Shown here: positions 44,058-52,059 of the stretch, piece after piece
Layout: every line of letters begins with the position of its first letter
How positions within the stretch are numbered: the stretch's first letter is position 1
From: Bacillus sp. CH30_1T
GTDB lineage: Bacteria; Bacillota; Bacilli; Bacillales; Bacillaceae_B
Direction of reading: 5' to 3'
NCBI RefSeq assembly: GCF_008364765.1
Contig: NZ_VTUY01000003.1
Span: 125,657-189,656 of the forward strand
DNA: 64,000 nt
Translations under genes and position numbers: made by a program
Notes under the pieces: model-generated
The model's input: only the letters and a program-made list of their open reading frames with translations
The model's database searches: none
Told to the model about the DNA's origin: nothing

Positions 44058-44086
44058 TTGTATACTATAACGTCTATATGTATAAT
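44058..44086 (+). promoter_or_regulatory. promoter of azlCD
   Basis: TTGTAT (44058-44063), 17-nt spacer, perfect TATAAT (44081-44086), within the divergent spacer to the XRE gene and therefore a likely target of that regulator. Confidence 0.6.
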
Positions 44087-44146
44087 ATAATAAATTTACA
44101 AAAAATTAAAATAGTAAATTACTTCTATTATAAAGGATGTGAGAGG

Positions 44147-44869
44147 ATGGAGGCACTGATTTCAACGAAAAAAGTGAGTGATTTTCGTCTTGGTCTGCAG
44201 GGAGGACTCAGCATTGCCATTGGATACATGCCTGTTGCGTTAACCTTTGGGTTGTTGGCACGTACAACCGGCCTCACGGTCACGGAAACGGTACTGATGA
44301 GCATGCTCGTGTTTGCGGGGGCTGCCCAATACATATCGCTGAGTCTGATTGCGGTTGGTACAGGTATCATTGAGATCATTCTTACAACGTTTATCGTAAA
44401 CATCCGTCACTTCCTGATGTCGGCTTCTTTAAGTGAAAAGCTCGAGGAAGACCGTTTGTTTAAAAAGCTTTTTTATGCGTTTGGGATTACGGATGAAACC
44501 TTCACGGTCATCAGCGTCAAAGATGGCAAAGTAAGAACGGGTTTTGCGGTAGGAGTGATGCTCATTTCATACGGGAGCTGGGTCGTGAATTCTGGTGTCG
44601 GCTACTTCATCGGGGAAATACTTCCCGAATTTCTACAAGCGAGCATGACGATCGCTCTATATGCCATGTTTGTGGGACTCCTCGTTCCTTCTATGAAAAA
44701 AAGTGTGAAGGTCACGTTTTTAGCCGTAGTAGCGGGTGCATTGAATAGCATCCTGCTTTTCACGACGAACCTTTCAAACGGATGGTCGATTGTACTTGCT
44801 ACCCTCGTTTCAGCCGTGATTGTGGAATTGGTGGTCATGATGAAGGGGGGAGCGAGATCGAATGAATAG
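44147..44869 (+). CDS. azlC: AzlC family permease subunit
   Basis: A 240-residue AzlC protein with about seven hydrophobic segments. Family stretches are GLQGGLSIAIGYMPVALTFGLLARTTGLT, FAGAAQYISLSLI, VNIRHFLMSASLSEKL and FGITDETFTVIS. With the small AzlD subunit it exports branched-chain amino acids or analogues such as 4-azaleucine. The frame is open from 44042, but the AAAGGATGTGAGAGG ribosome region and the family start put the beginning at ATG 44147. Its end overlaps the azlD start by 8 nt. Confidence 0.88.
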   Translation: MEALISTKKVSDFRLGLQGGLSIAIGYMPVALTFGLLARTTGLTVTETVLMSMLVFAGAAQYISLSLIAVGTGIIEIILTTFIVNIRHFLMSASLSEKLEEDRLFKKLFYAFGITDETFTVISVKDGKVRTGFAVGVMLISYGSWVVNSGVGYFIGEILPEFLQASMTIALYAMFVGLLVPSMKKSVKVTFLAVVAGALNSILLFTTNLSNGWSIVLATLVSAVIVELVVMMKGGARSNE

Positions 44870-45173
44870 CGCGATTGTTTTGATGATCATCGGTATGGCA
44901 ATTGTCACGTATATTCCCAGAATGCTTCCTTTCCTCGTATTTAAAGGAAAAGAACTGCCTCCATTTCTTCAAGGAGTATTAAAGAATGTTCCCTTCGCCG
45001 TATTGGGTGCTTTAATTTTTCCAAGCATCTTGTTGATTCAAGAGGGGAATCTTATGTTTGGAGCCATCGGTACGGCAGCTGCATTTGTCATCGCCTTTCT
45101 GGGTGCCAACGTCATCCTTGTGGTGATTGGGGCGATTTCTGTTCTGTCTTTATATTCGGTATTCTTGATGTAA
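44862..45173 (+). CDS. azlD: AzlD family subunit
   Basis: A 103-residue membrane protein with four hydrophobic segments and the AzlD start MIIGMAIVTYIPRMLPFLVFKGKELPPFLQGVLKNVPFAVLGALIFPSIL. It is the small partner of AzlC. Overlap with azlC and the GGGGGGAGCGAG ribosome site inside it show translational coupling. A terminator begins at the stop codon. Confidence 0.88.
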   Translation: MNSAIVLMIIGMAIVTYIPRMLPFLVFKGKELPPFLQGVLKNVPFAVLGALIFPSILLIQEGNLMFGAIGTAAAFVIAFLGANVILVVIGAISVLSLYSVFLM

Positions 45174-45200
45174 GCCGCGATTCGGGTCGTGGCTTTTTTT
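45173..45200 (+). terminator. terminator of azlCD
   Basis: AGCCGCGA (45173-45180) pairs with TCGTGGCT (45187-45194, one G-U pair), followed by eight T. Confidence 0.85.
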
Positions 45201-45250
45201 TATTAGATGGAAAGGTGCTGAGTGGTCCTGAGGTATGACAAATGTTGAAG

Positions 45251-45350
45251 AATGTCAGATAAATCTTTAAAATGGCAGTTATAATGAAAATACGGCAGAT
45301 AAATTTATAATATGGCACGTAAATCCCCAGAATGGCAGATAAACATTTTC
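45251..45350. repeat. five-copy tandem array with exact 20-nt period
   Basis: Units start at 45251, 45271, 45291, 45311 and 45331. Cores are AATGTCAGATAAA, AATGGCAGTTATA, TACGGCAGATAAA, TATGGCACGTAAA and AATGGCAGATAAA; the 7-8 bases that complete each unit are AT-rich and poorly conserved, except CCCCAG in unit four. A partial ATGACAAAT copy lies upstream near 45235, out of phase. The array lies between the azlCD terminator and the YhfN-like gene. Confidence 0.8.
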
Positions 45351-45445
45351 CACATCAAGCCCGGCACTTTTAACTGACATGTGTTTAGGTTCTAAATCTT
45401 TGGACAGGGTATTACATATAGTAAGAAGACGAGAAGGGAGGAAAT

Positions 45446-46720
45446 ATGTTGGCTAAAAAATGGGCACTTCGTTCGATACTGGCTTATTTGCTATTAGGCT
45501 TGTTTCTATATGTGTATTTATTCTTCTTGACGGATTCTACTTTGCCCGACATGTACAATGGAAGCAGTGCAGATCCGGACACCTTTATGAATGATAAAGA
45601 AATCATGCTGAGTGAGGATTTCTCGAAAATCAAGAATCTCCTGTTTTTCTTATCCACTCCTTACGAATGGTTGTTTTATTTCCTGATCCTGATTCTCGGG
45701 GTCTCGCGTGTGTTTGAGAAGTGGGCGAGGGGAACGGTGAAAAATGGTTTCCTGCAAACTGCCATTTATTTGTTCTGGTTATCGATTGCTTCATTCCTGG
45801 CGATTTTTCCACTGCAGTACATTTCGTATAGCATTTCGAAGAGCTATAATATTTCCACCCAGACGTTCTCCATATGGATGAAGGATGAAATCACGGATTT
45901 CTGGGTGAATTACCTCCTCATGTTCATCATTGTATCGGTGTTATATGGATTGATGAAACGATTCAAGCAGCGCTGGTGGTTAGCGGCATGGGCATTGTCG
46001 GTACCCTTTACGATTTTCATGATGTTCGTGCAGCCGGTATTGATCGACCCGCTATATAACGACTTCTATCCACTGAAGGATAAAGCTTTAGAGGAACAAA
46101 TCCTGACACTTGCCGACAAGGCAAACATTCCAACGGACCACGTATTTGAAGTCGACATGTCGGAGAAAACGAACTCACTTAATGCTTATGTAACCGGAGT
46201 CGGATCCAATTCCCGGATTGTACTTTGGGATACCACCCTTGAAAAATTAACGGACAAGGAAATCCTGTTTGTGATGGCCCATGAAATGGCCCACTATGTG
46301 GAGAAGCACATCTATATCGGCATTGCCATCTACCTGATTTTATCCTTCTTTGGGTTATTCTTGACAGCTAAGCTGATGAGAGGCATCGTCGCCAATCATA
46401 AGGAGGACATGAAAGTATCGAACGTTTCGAACTTGAGCTCATTACCTCTGTTCTTGATGATTACGTCCATGCTCCTGTTTACTGTCAGTCCCCTTAGTAA
46501 CTGGATCTCCCGCTACCAGGAAACGAGAGCTGACCGATACGCAATAGAAATGACGGGCGATAAAGAAGCCGCCATCTCATCTTTCCAAAAGTTATCGAAG
46601 GTGGGATTATCTCAGGTCAATCCGCCTTTACTTGTGAAGATTTTCCGTTACGGTCATCCGACCATGCTTGAGCGACTTTCCATGTTGGAACAGTACGAAG
46701 TGAAGAAAAAAGAAGAATAA
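45446..46720 (+). CDS. yhfN: M48 family metalloprotease (YhfN/Ste24-like)
   Basis: A 424-residue membrane protease. About five N-terminal helices precede the zinc site MAHEMAHYVEKH (HExxH) near residue 280, two more helices follow, and the third ligand region is ETRADRYAIEM near residue 355. DMSEKTNSLNAYVTGVGSNSRIVLWDTTLEKLT is the typical M48 stretch ahead of the zinc helix. Length and position agree with B. subtilis YhfN. It probably degrades or trims membrane or CAAX-like proteins; no bacterial substrate is established for YhfN. GGGAGGAAAT precedes ATG. Confidence 0.88.
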   Translation: MLAKKWALRSILAYLLLGLFLYVYLFFLTDSTLPDMYNGSSADPDTFMNDKEIMLSEDFSKIKNLLFFLSTPYEWLFYFLILILGVSRVFEKWARGTVKNGFLQTAIYLFWLSIASFLAIFPLQYISYSISKSYNISTQTFSIWMKDEITDFWVNYLLMFIIVSVLYGLMKRFKQRWWLAAWALSVPFTIFMMFVQPVLIDPLYNDFYPLKDKALEEQILTLADKANIPTDHVFEVDMSEKTNSLNAYVTGVGSNSRIVLWDTTLEKLTDKEILFVMAHEMAHYVEKHIYIGIAIYLILSFFGLFLTAKLMRGIVANHKEDMKVSNVSNLSSLPLFLMITSMLLFTVSPLSNWISRYQETRADRYAIEMTGDKEAAISSFQKLSKVGLSQVNPPLLVKIFRYGHPTMLERLSMLEQYEVKKKEE

Positions 46721-46725
46721 AAAGG

Positions 46726-46761
46726 AAAAGCCTGGTCCCGAGTAGAGAGACTAGGCTTTTT
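46726..46761. terminator. bidirectional terminator
   Basis: AAAAGCCTGGTC pairs with GACTAGGCTTTT (one G-U pair), between convergent yhfN and the DUF421 gene. Confidence 0.75.
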
Positions 46762-47419
46762 CTCTTTTACTGATAATCAGGTTCTTGGCTTTCTCTGTCA
46801 TATAAGCGAAAATCACGTCTTTATGATGAAGGTTGGAGTTGGTTAGCTGAGTTTCCAGCCATTCTGTTGATTTTCCAAGAAGCTTCAGGTTCCGCGTTTG
46901 GATTTTACCATCCACAATCACTGAAATCGGCAATCCTTCGTCATCGATTTTAAGGTTGAGATGCTGGACGGTAACAGGGGTGTTTTCCACCTTAGGAATG
47001 ACGCTTACTTCACCGATCGGCTCGAGCATGGCGTAGTCCACATCTGAAATTTTCGGGTAACCTTGAGAGCGTAGAATGGAGGTTAATTGAATCAGCGAGA
47101 TCTTGGATTTCTCCAGATTATCCTCTAATATCTCCCCATTTTTAATTAGTAAGGTGGGTTCTCCCAAGAAGAAGTGATTCCCCCATTGACTTAGGGTCAG
47201 GAATGAGAACAGTACATGAAGCCCGACTAAAATGACGAGACCCGAGATGGTTGGCCAGAACTCCGTGGAGATCAGTGGTTCAGAGGCAATGGTCCCAACG
47301 ATAATAATCGCCACAAGATCATAGGGAGTCATTTGTACAATTGTGGATTTTCCCATCAGTCGCATAGCGGCAATGGTAATTAAGTAGAGGACAAGTACTT
47401 TTATTAGCAGGATCATCAT
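46751..47419 (-). CDS. DUF421 (YetF-like) membrane protein
   Basis: A 222-residue protein. Three hydrophobic segments occupy the first 85 residues (LLIKVLVLYLITIAAMRLMGKSTIVQMTPYDLVAIIIVGTIASEPL carries the family signature), followed by the YetF soluble domain with GEPTLLIKNGEILEDNLEKSKISLIQLTSILRSQG and the DVDYAMLEPIGEVSVIPK segment. The YetF/YrbG family is common in spore formers; its biochemical role is unknown. TTTGGAGCGAAT precedes ATG. Single gene. Confidence 0.85.
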   Translation of the reverse strand: MMILLIKVLVLYLITIAAMRLMGKSTIVQMTPYDLVAIIIVGTIASEPLISTEFWPTISGLVILVGLHVLFSFLTLSQWGNHFFLGEPTLLIKNGEILEDNLEKSKISLIQLTSILRSQGYPKISDVDYAMLEPIGEVSVIPKVENTPVTVQHLNLKIDDEGLPISVIVDGKIQTRNLKLLGKSTEWLETQLTNSNLHHKDVIFAYMTEKAKNLIISKREKA

Positions 47420-47510
47420 ATTCGCTCCAAAGTGTATAGGTTAGCTATAGGGTTTACTATTTGAATTGAAGTCATGCATAAATGGAGGGACCAAAGGCCC
47501 GTCCATTAAA

Positions 47511-47546
47511 AAAGGAATAGCTGACTCATGTATAGAGTCAGCTATA
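47511..47546 (-). terminator. terminator of the IDEAL-domain gene
   Basis: ATAGCTGACTC and GAGTCAGCTAT (47517-47527 and 47535-47545) form a perfect 11-bp stem; on the minus strand it is followed by TCCTTTTTT. Confidence 0.8.
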
Positions 47547-47550
47547 TTTA

Positions 47551-47787
47551 TCATCCGTAGCTTAGGTTTAGTTCGTTTAATTCTTTTGATAATTTCATGA
47601 ACAGAGGTTTATTTTTCTTATCCAGGGCGGCGTCAATGTCTGTCAGGAGTTTTGTCTTGCGCGTCATCAGAAGGCTTTCATGCAGCACCATGTCGATATA
47701 GATCTCCATCACACTTCTCTCAGCGGCTTTCTTACGGGTCATGGCAGAAGCTTTCATCATTTCGGTATAGGACTTTTTGTTTTCCAT
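47551..47787 (-). CDS. IDEAL-domain protein (YhzC-like)
   Basis: A 78-residue protein. The last 35 residues, LLTDIDAALDKKNKPLFMKLSKELNELN, carry the IDEAL pattern (named for its Ile-Asp-Glu-Ala-Leu core, here IDAAL). The N-terminal part is basic and probably helical. In B. subtilis a 77-residue protein of the same position, YhzC, lies next to comK, as here. IDEAL domains occur in YpiB and ComK-linked proteins; the role of YhzC is unknown. The start ATG is preceded by GGGGTGA. Divergent from comK. Confidence 0.8.
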   Translation of the reverse strand: MENKKSYTEMMKASAMTRKKAAERSVMEIYIDMVLHESLLMTRKTKLLTDIDAALDKKNKPLFMKLSKELNELNLSYG

Positions 47788-47984
47788 ATACGGTCACCCC
47801 TGAATTCTTTTTATTAGTATATGGGGTAAGTAGTAAAAATTCAACCAAAAAATTAAATATTCTGATAATTTTTTACCCTTAACAGAGTAGCATATTATTA
47901 ATTTCAGAATTTTTAAAAATATGCGAGACAACCCTCGAAATTTATGGTATTATTTTGGTGAAAAATGTAAATGGAGGCGATGAA

Positions 47985-48554
47985 ATGAGAGAAAAATCTC
48001 GAATTATAGAAGAATATGAAGTGAATCCCCATACGATGATCCTACAACCAATTGAGTACGGTGCCAGGACATTTACCAAAATCATAGAGGTAGATGACGT
48101 ACTAATCTCCCCATTTAAACCGTTCGATATTTTAAAGAAGAGCTGTGAATTCTTTGGTTCCTCCTATGAAGGAAGAAAAGAAGGCACCAAAAGACTTACG
48201 GGTATCATCTACAAAGCTCCCATCATGGTGAATCCTCAGATGTCCATTTATCTATTTCCAACATCTTCTCCTGTCAAGCAAGAATGCGCCTGGATTTCCC
48301 ATTCACATGTTCGCGGGTATGAACGCTCGACAGATGGATCAACACGGGTCTTTCTTCAAAACAATGAGTCCTGCATGGTTCCCATTTCTTACAGTTCCTT
48401 TGAAAATCAAATGCTTCGTACATCTGACTTGCGAATCGCTTACACACAGCGTGTCGCGGAAATGGAAAGTAAATATAATACGAAGGTTCAAACTGAAATG
48501 AGTAATATCAAAACGTTTTACCTTAACCGAAATATCAAAAAAAACGATGCGTGA
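47985..48554 (+). CDS. comK: competence transcription factor ComK
   Basis: A 189-residue ComK (192 in B. subtilis), with YEVNPHTMILQPIEYGARTFTKIIE, KPFDILKKSCEFFGSSYEGRKEG, KRLTGIIYKAPIMVNPQMSIYLFPTSSP and ECAWISHSHVRGYERS. The C-terminal tail, which in B. subtilis mediates degradation by MecA-ClpCP, is present. ComK activates DNA uptake and recombination genes, including addAB, which lies 10 kb downstream. ATG 47985 has GGAGGCGATGAA in front; the frame from 47955 is open but lacks such a site. A TATTAT box near 47949-47954 with GAGACA 17 nt upstream may be its promoter. I did not find a clean ComK box. Confidence 0.93.
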   Translation: MREKSRIIEEYEVNPHTMILQPIEYGARTFTKIIEVDDVLISPFKPFDILKKSCEFFGSSYEGRKEGTKRLTGIIYKAPIMVNPQMSIYLFPTSSPVKQECAWISHSHVRGYERSTDGSTRVFLQNNESCMVPISYSSFENQMLRTSDLRIAYTQRVAEMESKYNTKVQTEMSNIKTFYLNRNIKKNDA

Positions 48555-48572
48555 GATGAATCACGCTTCTTT
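48549..48572. terminator. short hairpin between comK and the next gene
   Basis: GCGTGA (48549-48554) pairs with TCACGC (48561-48566), followed by TTCTTTT. It overlaps both stop codons. Confidence 0.6.
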
Positions 48573-48950
48573 TGTTGTATCTGTTTTCGATTCCAGGAAT
48601 CGGCGATACAAATAATGTCTCATTAAATCCTCCACGCGGTTTCGAAGGCGCGGATTAAAGTAATTATGGTGCTCCTCATAACCCTTATACAGAAACATAT
48701 ACATTGTAAAGGCTTCGTCTGATTGAATTCGCTCTACCTTCATCTTATTGGTCCTCATGTACTTTTTGACATGAGCGAGTTCTCCTTGGATGACCTTCAT
48801 CGTCTCCTCAATCATTTCTAAATACGGTCGTTTTAATTTAAACGGGCTGCTGTCTACGATTTGCAGATCACGATTCAAAATCGTCAGCACCATCGGTAAA
48901 TATATGGCCTGTTCTAATATGTTCCTGTCGTTCTCCGGGATCCTTGTCAT
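48561..48950 (-). CDS. conserved hypothetical protein (YhjD-like)
   Basis: A 129-residue protein of mainly helical character, starting MTRIPENDRNILEQAIYLPMVLTILNRDL and with a basic-acidic middle (MIEETMKVIQGELAHVKKYMRTNKMKVERIQ) and an aromatic tail YEEHHNYFNPRLRNRVEDLMRHYLYRRFL. No signal peptide or membrane helix. Position between comK and the TVP38/sip genes corresponds to yhjD of B. subtilis, a gene of unknown function; that link is from order and general likeness. The start ATG lies within a GGAG-rich leader (GGAGTCTTTTCAT on the coding strand). Confidence 0.7.
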   Translation of the reverse strand: MTRIPENDRNILEQAIYLPMVLTILNRDLQIVDSSPFKLKRPYLEMIEETMKVIQGELAHVKKYMRTNKMKVERIQSDEAFTMYMFLYKGYEEHHNYFNPRLRNRVEDLMRHYLYRRFLESKTDTTKEA

Positions 48951-49155
48951 ATGAAAAGACTCCTTTTCACTTTAGTATAGAACGGATGTTCGTGTTTTTA
49001 TTTTACGTGGAATTCGATTTACTTTCAATAGCGAAAGTTGTAGAATTTGAATTTGTTTCTATTATGAAGGGCAGATCGGATTTTTATCCATAAAGGGAAA
49101 AGTATTTCTGACGTCGAAATAATAAAGAGAATAGAAGAAAGGAAGGTGCCGGAAC

Positions 49156-51126
49156 ATGAATAAAGGAATCGAAATCCACGATCTCTATGAGTTAAGGGCC
49201 GTATCAGATCCAAGATTGTCACCAAGTGGAGATGAAGCCGTTTATGTCAAAACCATCATGTGTGAAGAAAGAAATGAGTATTTCTCAACCTTACATAGCA
49301 TTCGTCTGCAAGATAAGACCATTCGCCAATGGACTTTCGGAGAACAAAAAATTTCAACTCCCAGATGGTCACCTGATAGTAGAAAGATCGCCTTTGTCTC
49401 GAATCGCTCTGGTGTGAATCAACTATACCTCATCCACCGGGATGGAGGGGAAGCAGAACAGCTGACAGATTACCAAAAAGGCGTTTCAAATCCAGTCTGG
49501 TCTCCGTGCGGTGAGAAAATTGCAGTCTCGCTCCGGCTTGAAAAGGGGGAGACGTTTGAAAAAAATGAAGGCGAAGAAGAGATATTAAAGCCATACGTTA
49601 CCACAAGCATGAAATATAAAAGTGACGACCGAGGATTCGATGATAACTGCTACTCGCAAATAGTAGTGGTGGACGTGGCGTCGAAAAAAATGAGAAGAGT
49701 CACGGATGATGTCCATGATTACACTCTTCACTCCTGGTCTCCCGACGGAAAGCACATCGCGTTTTCAGTGGACAGAACAAAAGACAAAGATTTCTCCTTC
49801 CAGTCTGATTTATTTATTTTTCACCTTGAAATGAATGAATATAAAAAGATTAATAAAGAATCGGGTTACTTTGGAGGAGCAGCCTGGTCTCCCGACGGAA
49901 AGCATCTTGCCTACATGGGGCATGGACGTGAATATGAGAATGCGACACATAATAAGGTGTGGCTGTATCATTTTGAAACTGGACATGCCATCTGCCTGAC
50001 AGAAGGCATGGATTTGCCCGTAGGAGACTATATTAATAGCGACAGCATCCAAGGTTCATCACAAACGGGGATTTTATGGTCAAAGGATAATGAAAGCTTC
50101 TATTTCCTGGCGTCTGATGCAGGGAACACAGTTCTTTATTACGCTCATATTGAAGGGGCCATCTACCCTGCACTGCTGCAGGAAGAACAGCATGTATACG
50201 GATTCGACTTCGATTCAACTCGACAAGTGATGCTCGTTGCCATGAGCAAACCGACCGAACCTGGTGAATTATATATTCTTCATGTTCCTAGTGGTGAGCT
50301 GACGGAAATAACCAGTCTGAACGGAGACCTACTGGGGAAACGTGAATTGTCTTCTCCCCAATCGTTTATGTACATGGGTGCGAAAGACTGGCCTATACAA
50401 GGCTGGATCATGAAACCAGTCGGTTATGAGGAAGGAAAGAAGTATCCACTTATCGTCGAAATACATGGGGGCCCACACACCATGTATGGGAACACTTTCT
50501 TTCACGAATTTCAGGTGCTGGCAAGTAAAGGATATGCTGTTTTATATGTGAATCCAAGAGGAAGCCATGGCTACGGACAAGAATTCGTGGATGCCGTAAG
50601 AGGCGATTACGGCGGCGGGGATTATGAGGATATCATGGCAGCAGTCGAGTATGCCCTGGAGGAATTTCCGTTTATTGATGAAACCCGCTTAGGTGTGACC
50701 GGTGGAAGCTACGGAGGATTCATGACCAACTGGATCATCGGTCACAGCGACAAGTTTAAAGCGGCGGCAACCCAGCGCTCCATCAGCAATTGGATCAGTT
50801 TTTACGGAGTGAGTGATATCGGCTACTATTTTTCAGAATGGCAAATCCAAAGCGATCTTGGTGACATCGAAACCCTTTGGAAGCATTCACCCCTTGCGTA
50901 TGTGAAGAATATGGACACTCCCCTATTAATACTTCACAGCGAAAAGGACTACCGTTGTCCGATTGAGCAGGCTGAACAACTATTTATCGCATTAAAGCGA
51001 GAGAAGAAAGAGGTGAGATTCGTGCGTTTTCCAGAATCCAATCATAATCTGTCCAGGACCGGAAAGCCTTCTTTGAGGGAAGCAAGATTACAAGAGATTG
51101 TTGATTGGTTTGGGGAGCATTTATAG
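49156..51126 (+). CDS. S9 family prolyl oligopeptidase-like serine peptidase
   Basis: A 656-residue S9C-type enzyme. The N-terminal 380 residues form a beta-propeller of WSPDG/WSPDS repeats (RWSPDSRKIAFVSNRSG, SWSPDGKHIAFSVDR, AWSPDGKHLAYMGHG), and the C-terminal alpha/beta hydrolase domain has VEIHGGPHTMYGNTFFHEFQ, the nucleophile GVTGGSYGGFMTNW near residue 520, the acid in SEKDYRCP and the catalytic His in ESNHNLSRTGKP. It trims short peptides in the cytosol; no signal peptide is seen. Similar to B. subtilis YuxL. GGAAGGTGCC precedes ATG. Followed by a hairpin. Confidence 0.9.
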   Translation: MNKGIEIHDLYELRAVSDPRLSPSGDEAVYVKTIMCEERNEYFSTLHSIRLQDKTIRQWTFGEQKISTPRWSPDSRKIAFVSNRSGVNQLYLIHRDGGEAEQLTDYQKGVSNPVWSPCGEKIAVSLRLEKGETFEKNEGEEEILKPYVTTSMKYKSDDRGFDDNCYSQIVVVDVASKKMRRVTDDVHDYTLHSWSPDGKHIAFSVDRTKDKDFSFQSDLFIFHLEMNEYKKINKESGYFGGAAWSPDGKHLAYMGHGREYENATHNKVWLYHFETGHAICLTEGMDLPVGDYINSDSIQGSSQTGILWSKDNESFYFLASDAGNTVLYYAHIEGAIYPALLQEEQHVYGFDFDSTRQVMLVAMSKPTEPGELYILHVPSGELTEITSLNGDLLGKRELSSPQSFMYMGAKDWPIQGWIMKPVGYEEGKKYPLIVEIHGGPHTMYGNTFFHEFQVLASKGYAVLYVNPRGSHGYGQEFVDAVRGDYGGGDYEDIMAAVEYALEEFPFIDETRLGVTGGSYGGFMTNWIIGHSDKFKAAATQRSISNWISFYGVSDIGYYFSEWQIQSDLGDIETLWKHSPLAYVKNMDTPLLILHSEKDYRCPIEQAEQLFIALKREKKEVRFVRFPESNHNLSRTGKPSLREARLQEIVDWFGEHL

Positions 51127-51133
51127 AGGTGAG

Positions 51134-51168
51134 AGCTGTCATTCCTGGATGGGGATGGCAGCTTTTTG
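51134..51168 (+). terminator. terminator of the S9 peptidase gene
   Basis: AGCTGTCATTCC pairs with GGGATGGCAGCT (two G-U pairs) and five T follow. Confidence 0.75.
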
Positions 51169-51258
51169 TTAGAGCGCATGAGTCAATTCCAATCCAAAGC
51201 CTATTCCACAACCCACCGCAAAAAATACCCACCCCAGCACGTTTACATTATCCCTCAT
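51169..51258 (-). CDS. possible 29-residue membrane peptide
   Basis: The frame from ATG 51258 gives MRDNVNVLGWVFFAVGCGIG followed by FGLELTHAL and a stop. A charged start, one glycine-spaced hydrophobic helix and a polar end look like a real small membrane peptide. There is no clear ribosome site, and the terminator next to it faces the other way, so evidence rests on composition alone. Confidence 0.3.
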   Translation of the reverse strand: MRDNVNVLGWVFFAVGCGIGFGLELTHAL

Positions 51259-51377
51259 TAGGCAAAGTTATAATAATAAAACGACCCAAGAGACAACAAT
51301 ATGGAAATCCCGATTTAGTGTGATATGATGAAAATATAAGTAACGATATCACGAAATGAGTTTATTTGTTCATGGTC

Positions 51378-51415
51378 GTTTAAGGGGAAACATATAGTTT
51401 AAGGGGAAACATATA
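51378..51415 (+). repeat. perfect 19-bp tandem duplication over a ribosome site
   Basis: GTTTAAGGGGAAACATATA occurs at 51378-51396 and again at 51397-51415, ending 2 nt before the TVP38 start codon. Each copy holds an AAGGGG ribosome-binding sequence. Confidence 0.9.
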
Positions 51416-51417
51416 AT

Positions 51418-52059
51418 ATGGATATAAATACGATTAAAGCCTGGTTTACACTTGAAAATATGATGGACCTGATTCAGCAGTATCGTTCATTTGGACCGAT
51501 TCCAGGGATCCTGCTGCCGCTGTTGGAAGCATTTCTTCCTTTCCTGCCCCTGGTTGTGTTTGTGACGGCCAATGCGAATGCCTTCGGGTTATGGTGGGGA
51601 TTTCTGTTTTCTTGGATTGGCGCTACGCTTGGAGCTCTTATTGTATTCTTGTTGGTACGAAGATATGGGGAAACACGATTCTTTCGCATCCTGAGAAAGA
51701 ACCGCCAAGTGAAGCGATTGACGAAATGGGTAGACAAGCATGGGTTTGGCCCGTTGTTCATTCTATTATGCTTCCCATTTACGCCGTCTGCCGTGGTGAA
51801 TGTGGTGGCGGGATTGTCGTCGATCAGTATCGCTCAATATATGCTCGCTGTAGTTACGGGGAAAATGGTGATGATTTTCACCATAAGCTTTATCGGATAT
51901 GATATTATATCATTAGTAAGACAACCAATACGTACTGTAATCGTTGCAGCCATTATTTTTGTCCTATGGTTTGTAGGGAAACGAATTGAGATACATCTGA
52001 ATAAGAAAATGGAAATAGACCAACGAATTGAACGGAAAAAGCAGGAGGAATCAAATTGA
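51418..52059 (+). CDS. TVP38/TMEM64 family membrane protein (YhjE-like)
   Basis: A 213-residue SNARE-associated (DedA-superfamily) membrane protein. The core motif region is GILLPLLEAFLPFLPLVVFVTANANAFGLWWGFLFSWIGATLGALIVFLLVRRYGE and later KHGFGPLFILLCFPFTPSAVVNVVAGLSSI, the two reentrant segments of this family. Relatives act in lipid flipping or polyprenyl-phosphate transport. It overlaps the signal peptidase start by 4 nt, the same pairing as yhjE-sipV in B. subtilis. The ribosome site is duplicated by a 19-bp tandem repeat. Confidence 0.87.
   Translation: MDINTIKAWFTLENMMDLIQQYRSFGPIPGILLPLLEAFLPFLPLVVFVTANANAFGLWWGFLFSWIGATLGALIVFLLVRRYGETRFFRILRKNRQVKRLTKWVDKHGFGPLFILLCFPFTPSAVVNVVAGLSSISIAQYMLAVVTGKMVMIFTISFIGYDIISLVRQPIRTVIVAAIIFVLWFVGKRIEIHLNKKMEIDQRIERKKQEESN

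Noticed and set aside
45251-45350. CRISPR array
   Set aside because: The period is only 20 nt and the repeat core about 12 nt, with AT-rich filler instead of unique spacers, and no cas gene is near.
47820-47984. ComK box (AAAA-N5-TTTT pairs) in front of comK
   Set aside because: The spacer is A/T rich and gives many partial hits, but no clean pair of boxes with standard spacing could be found by eye.
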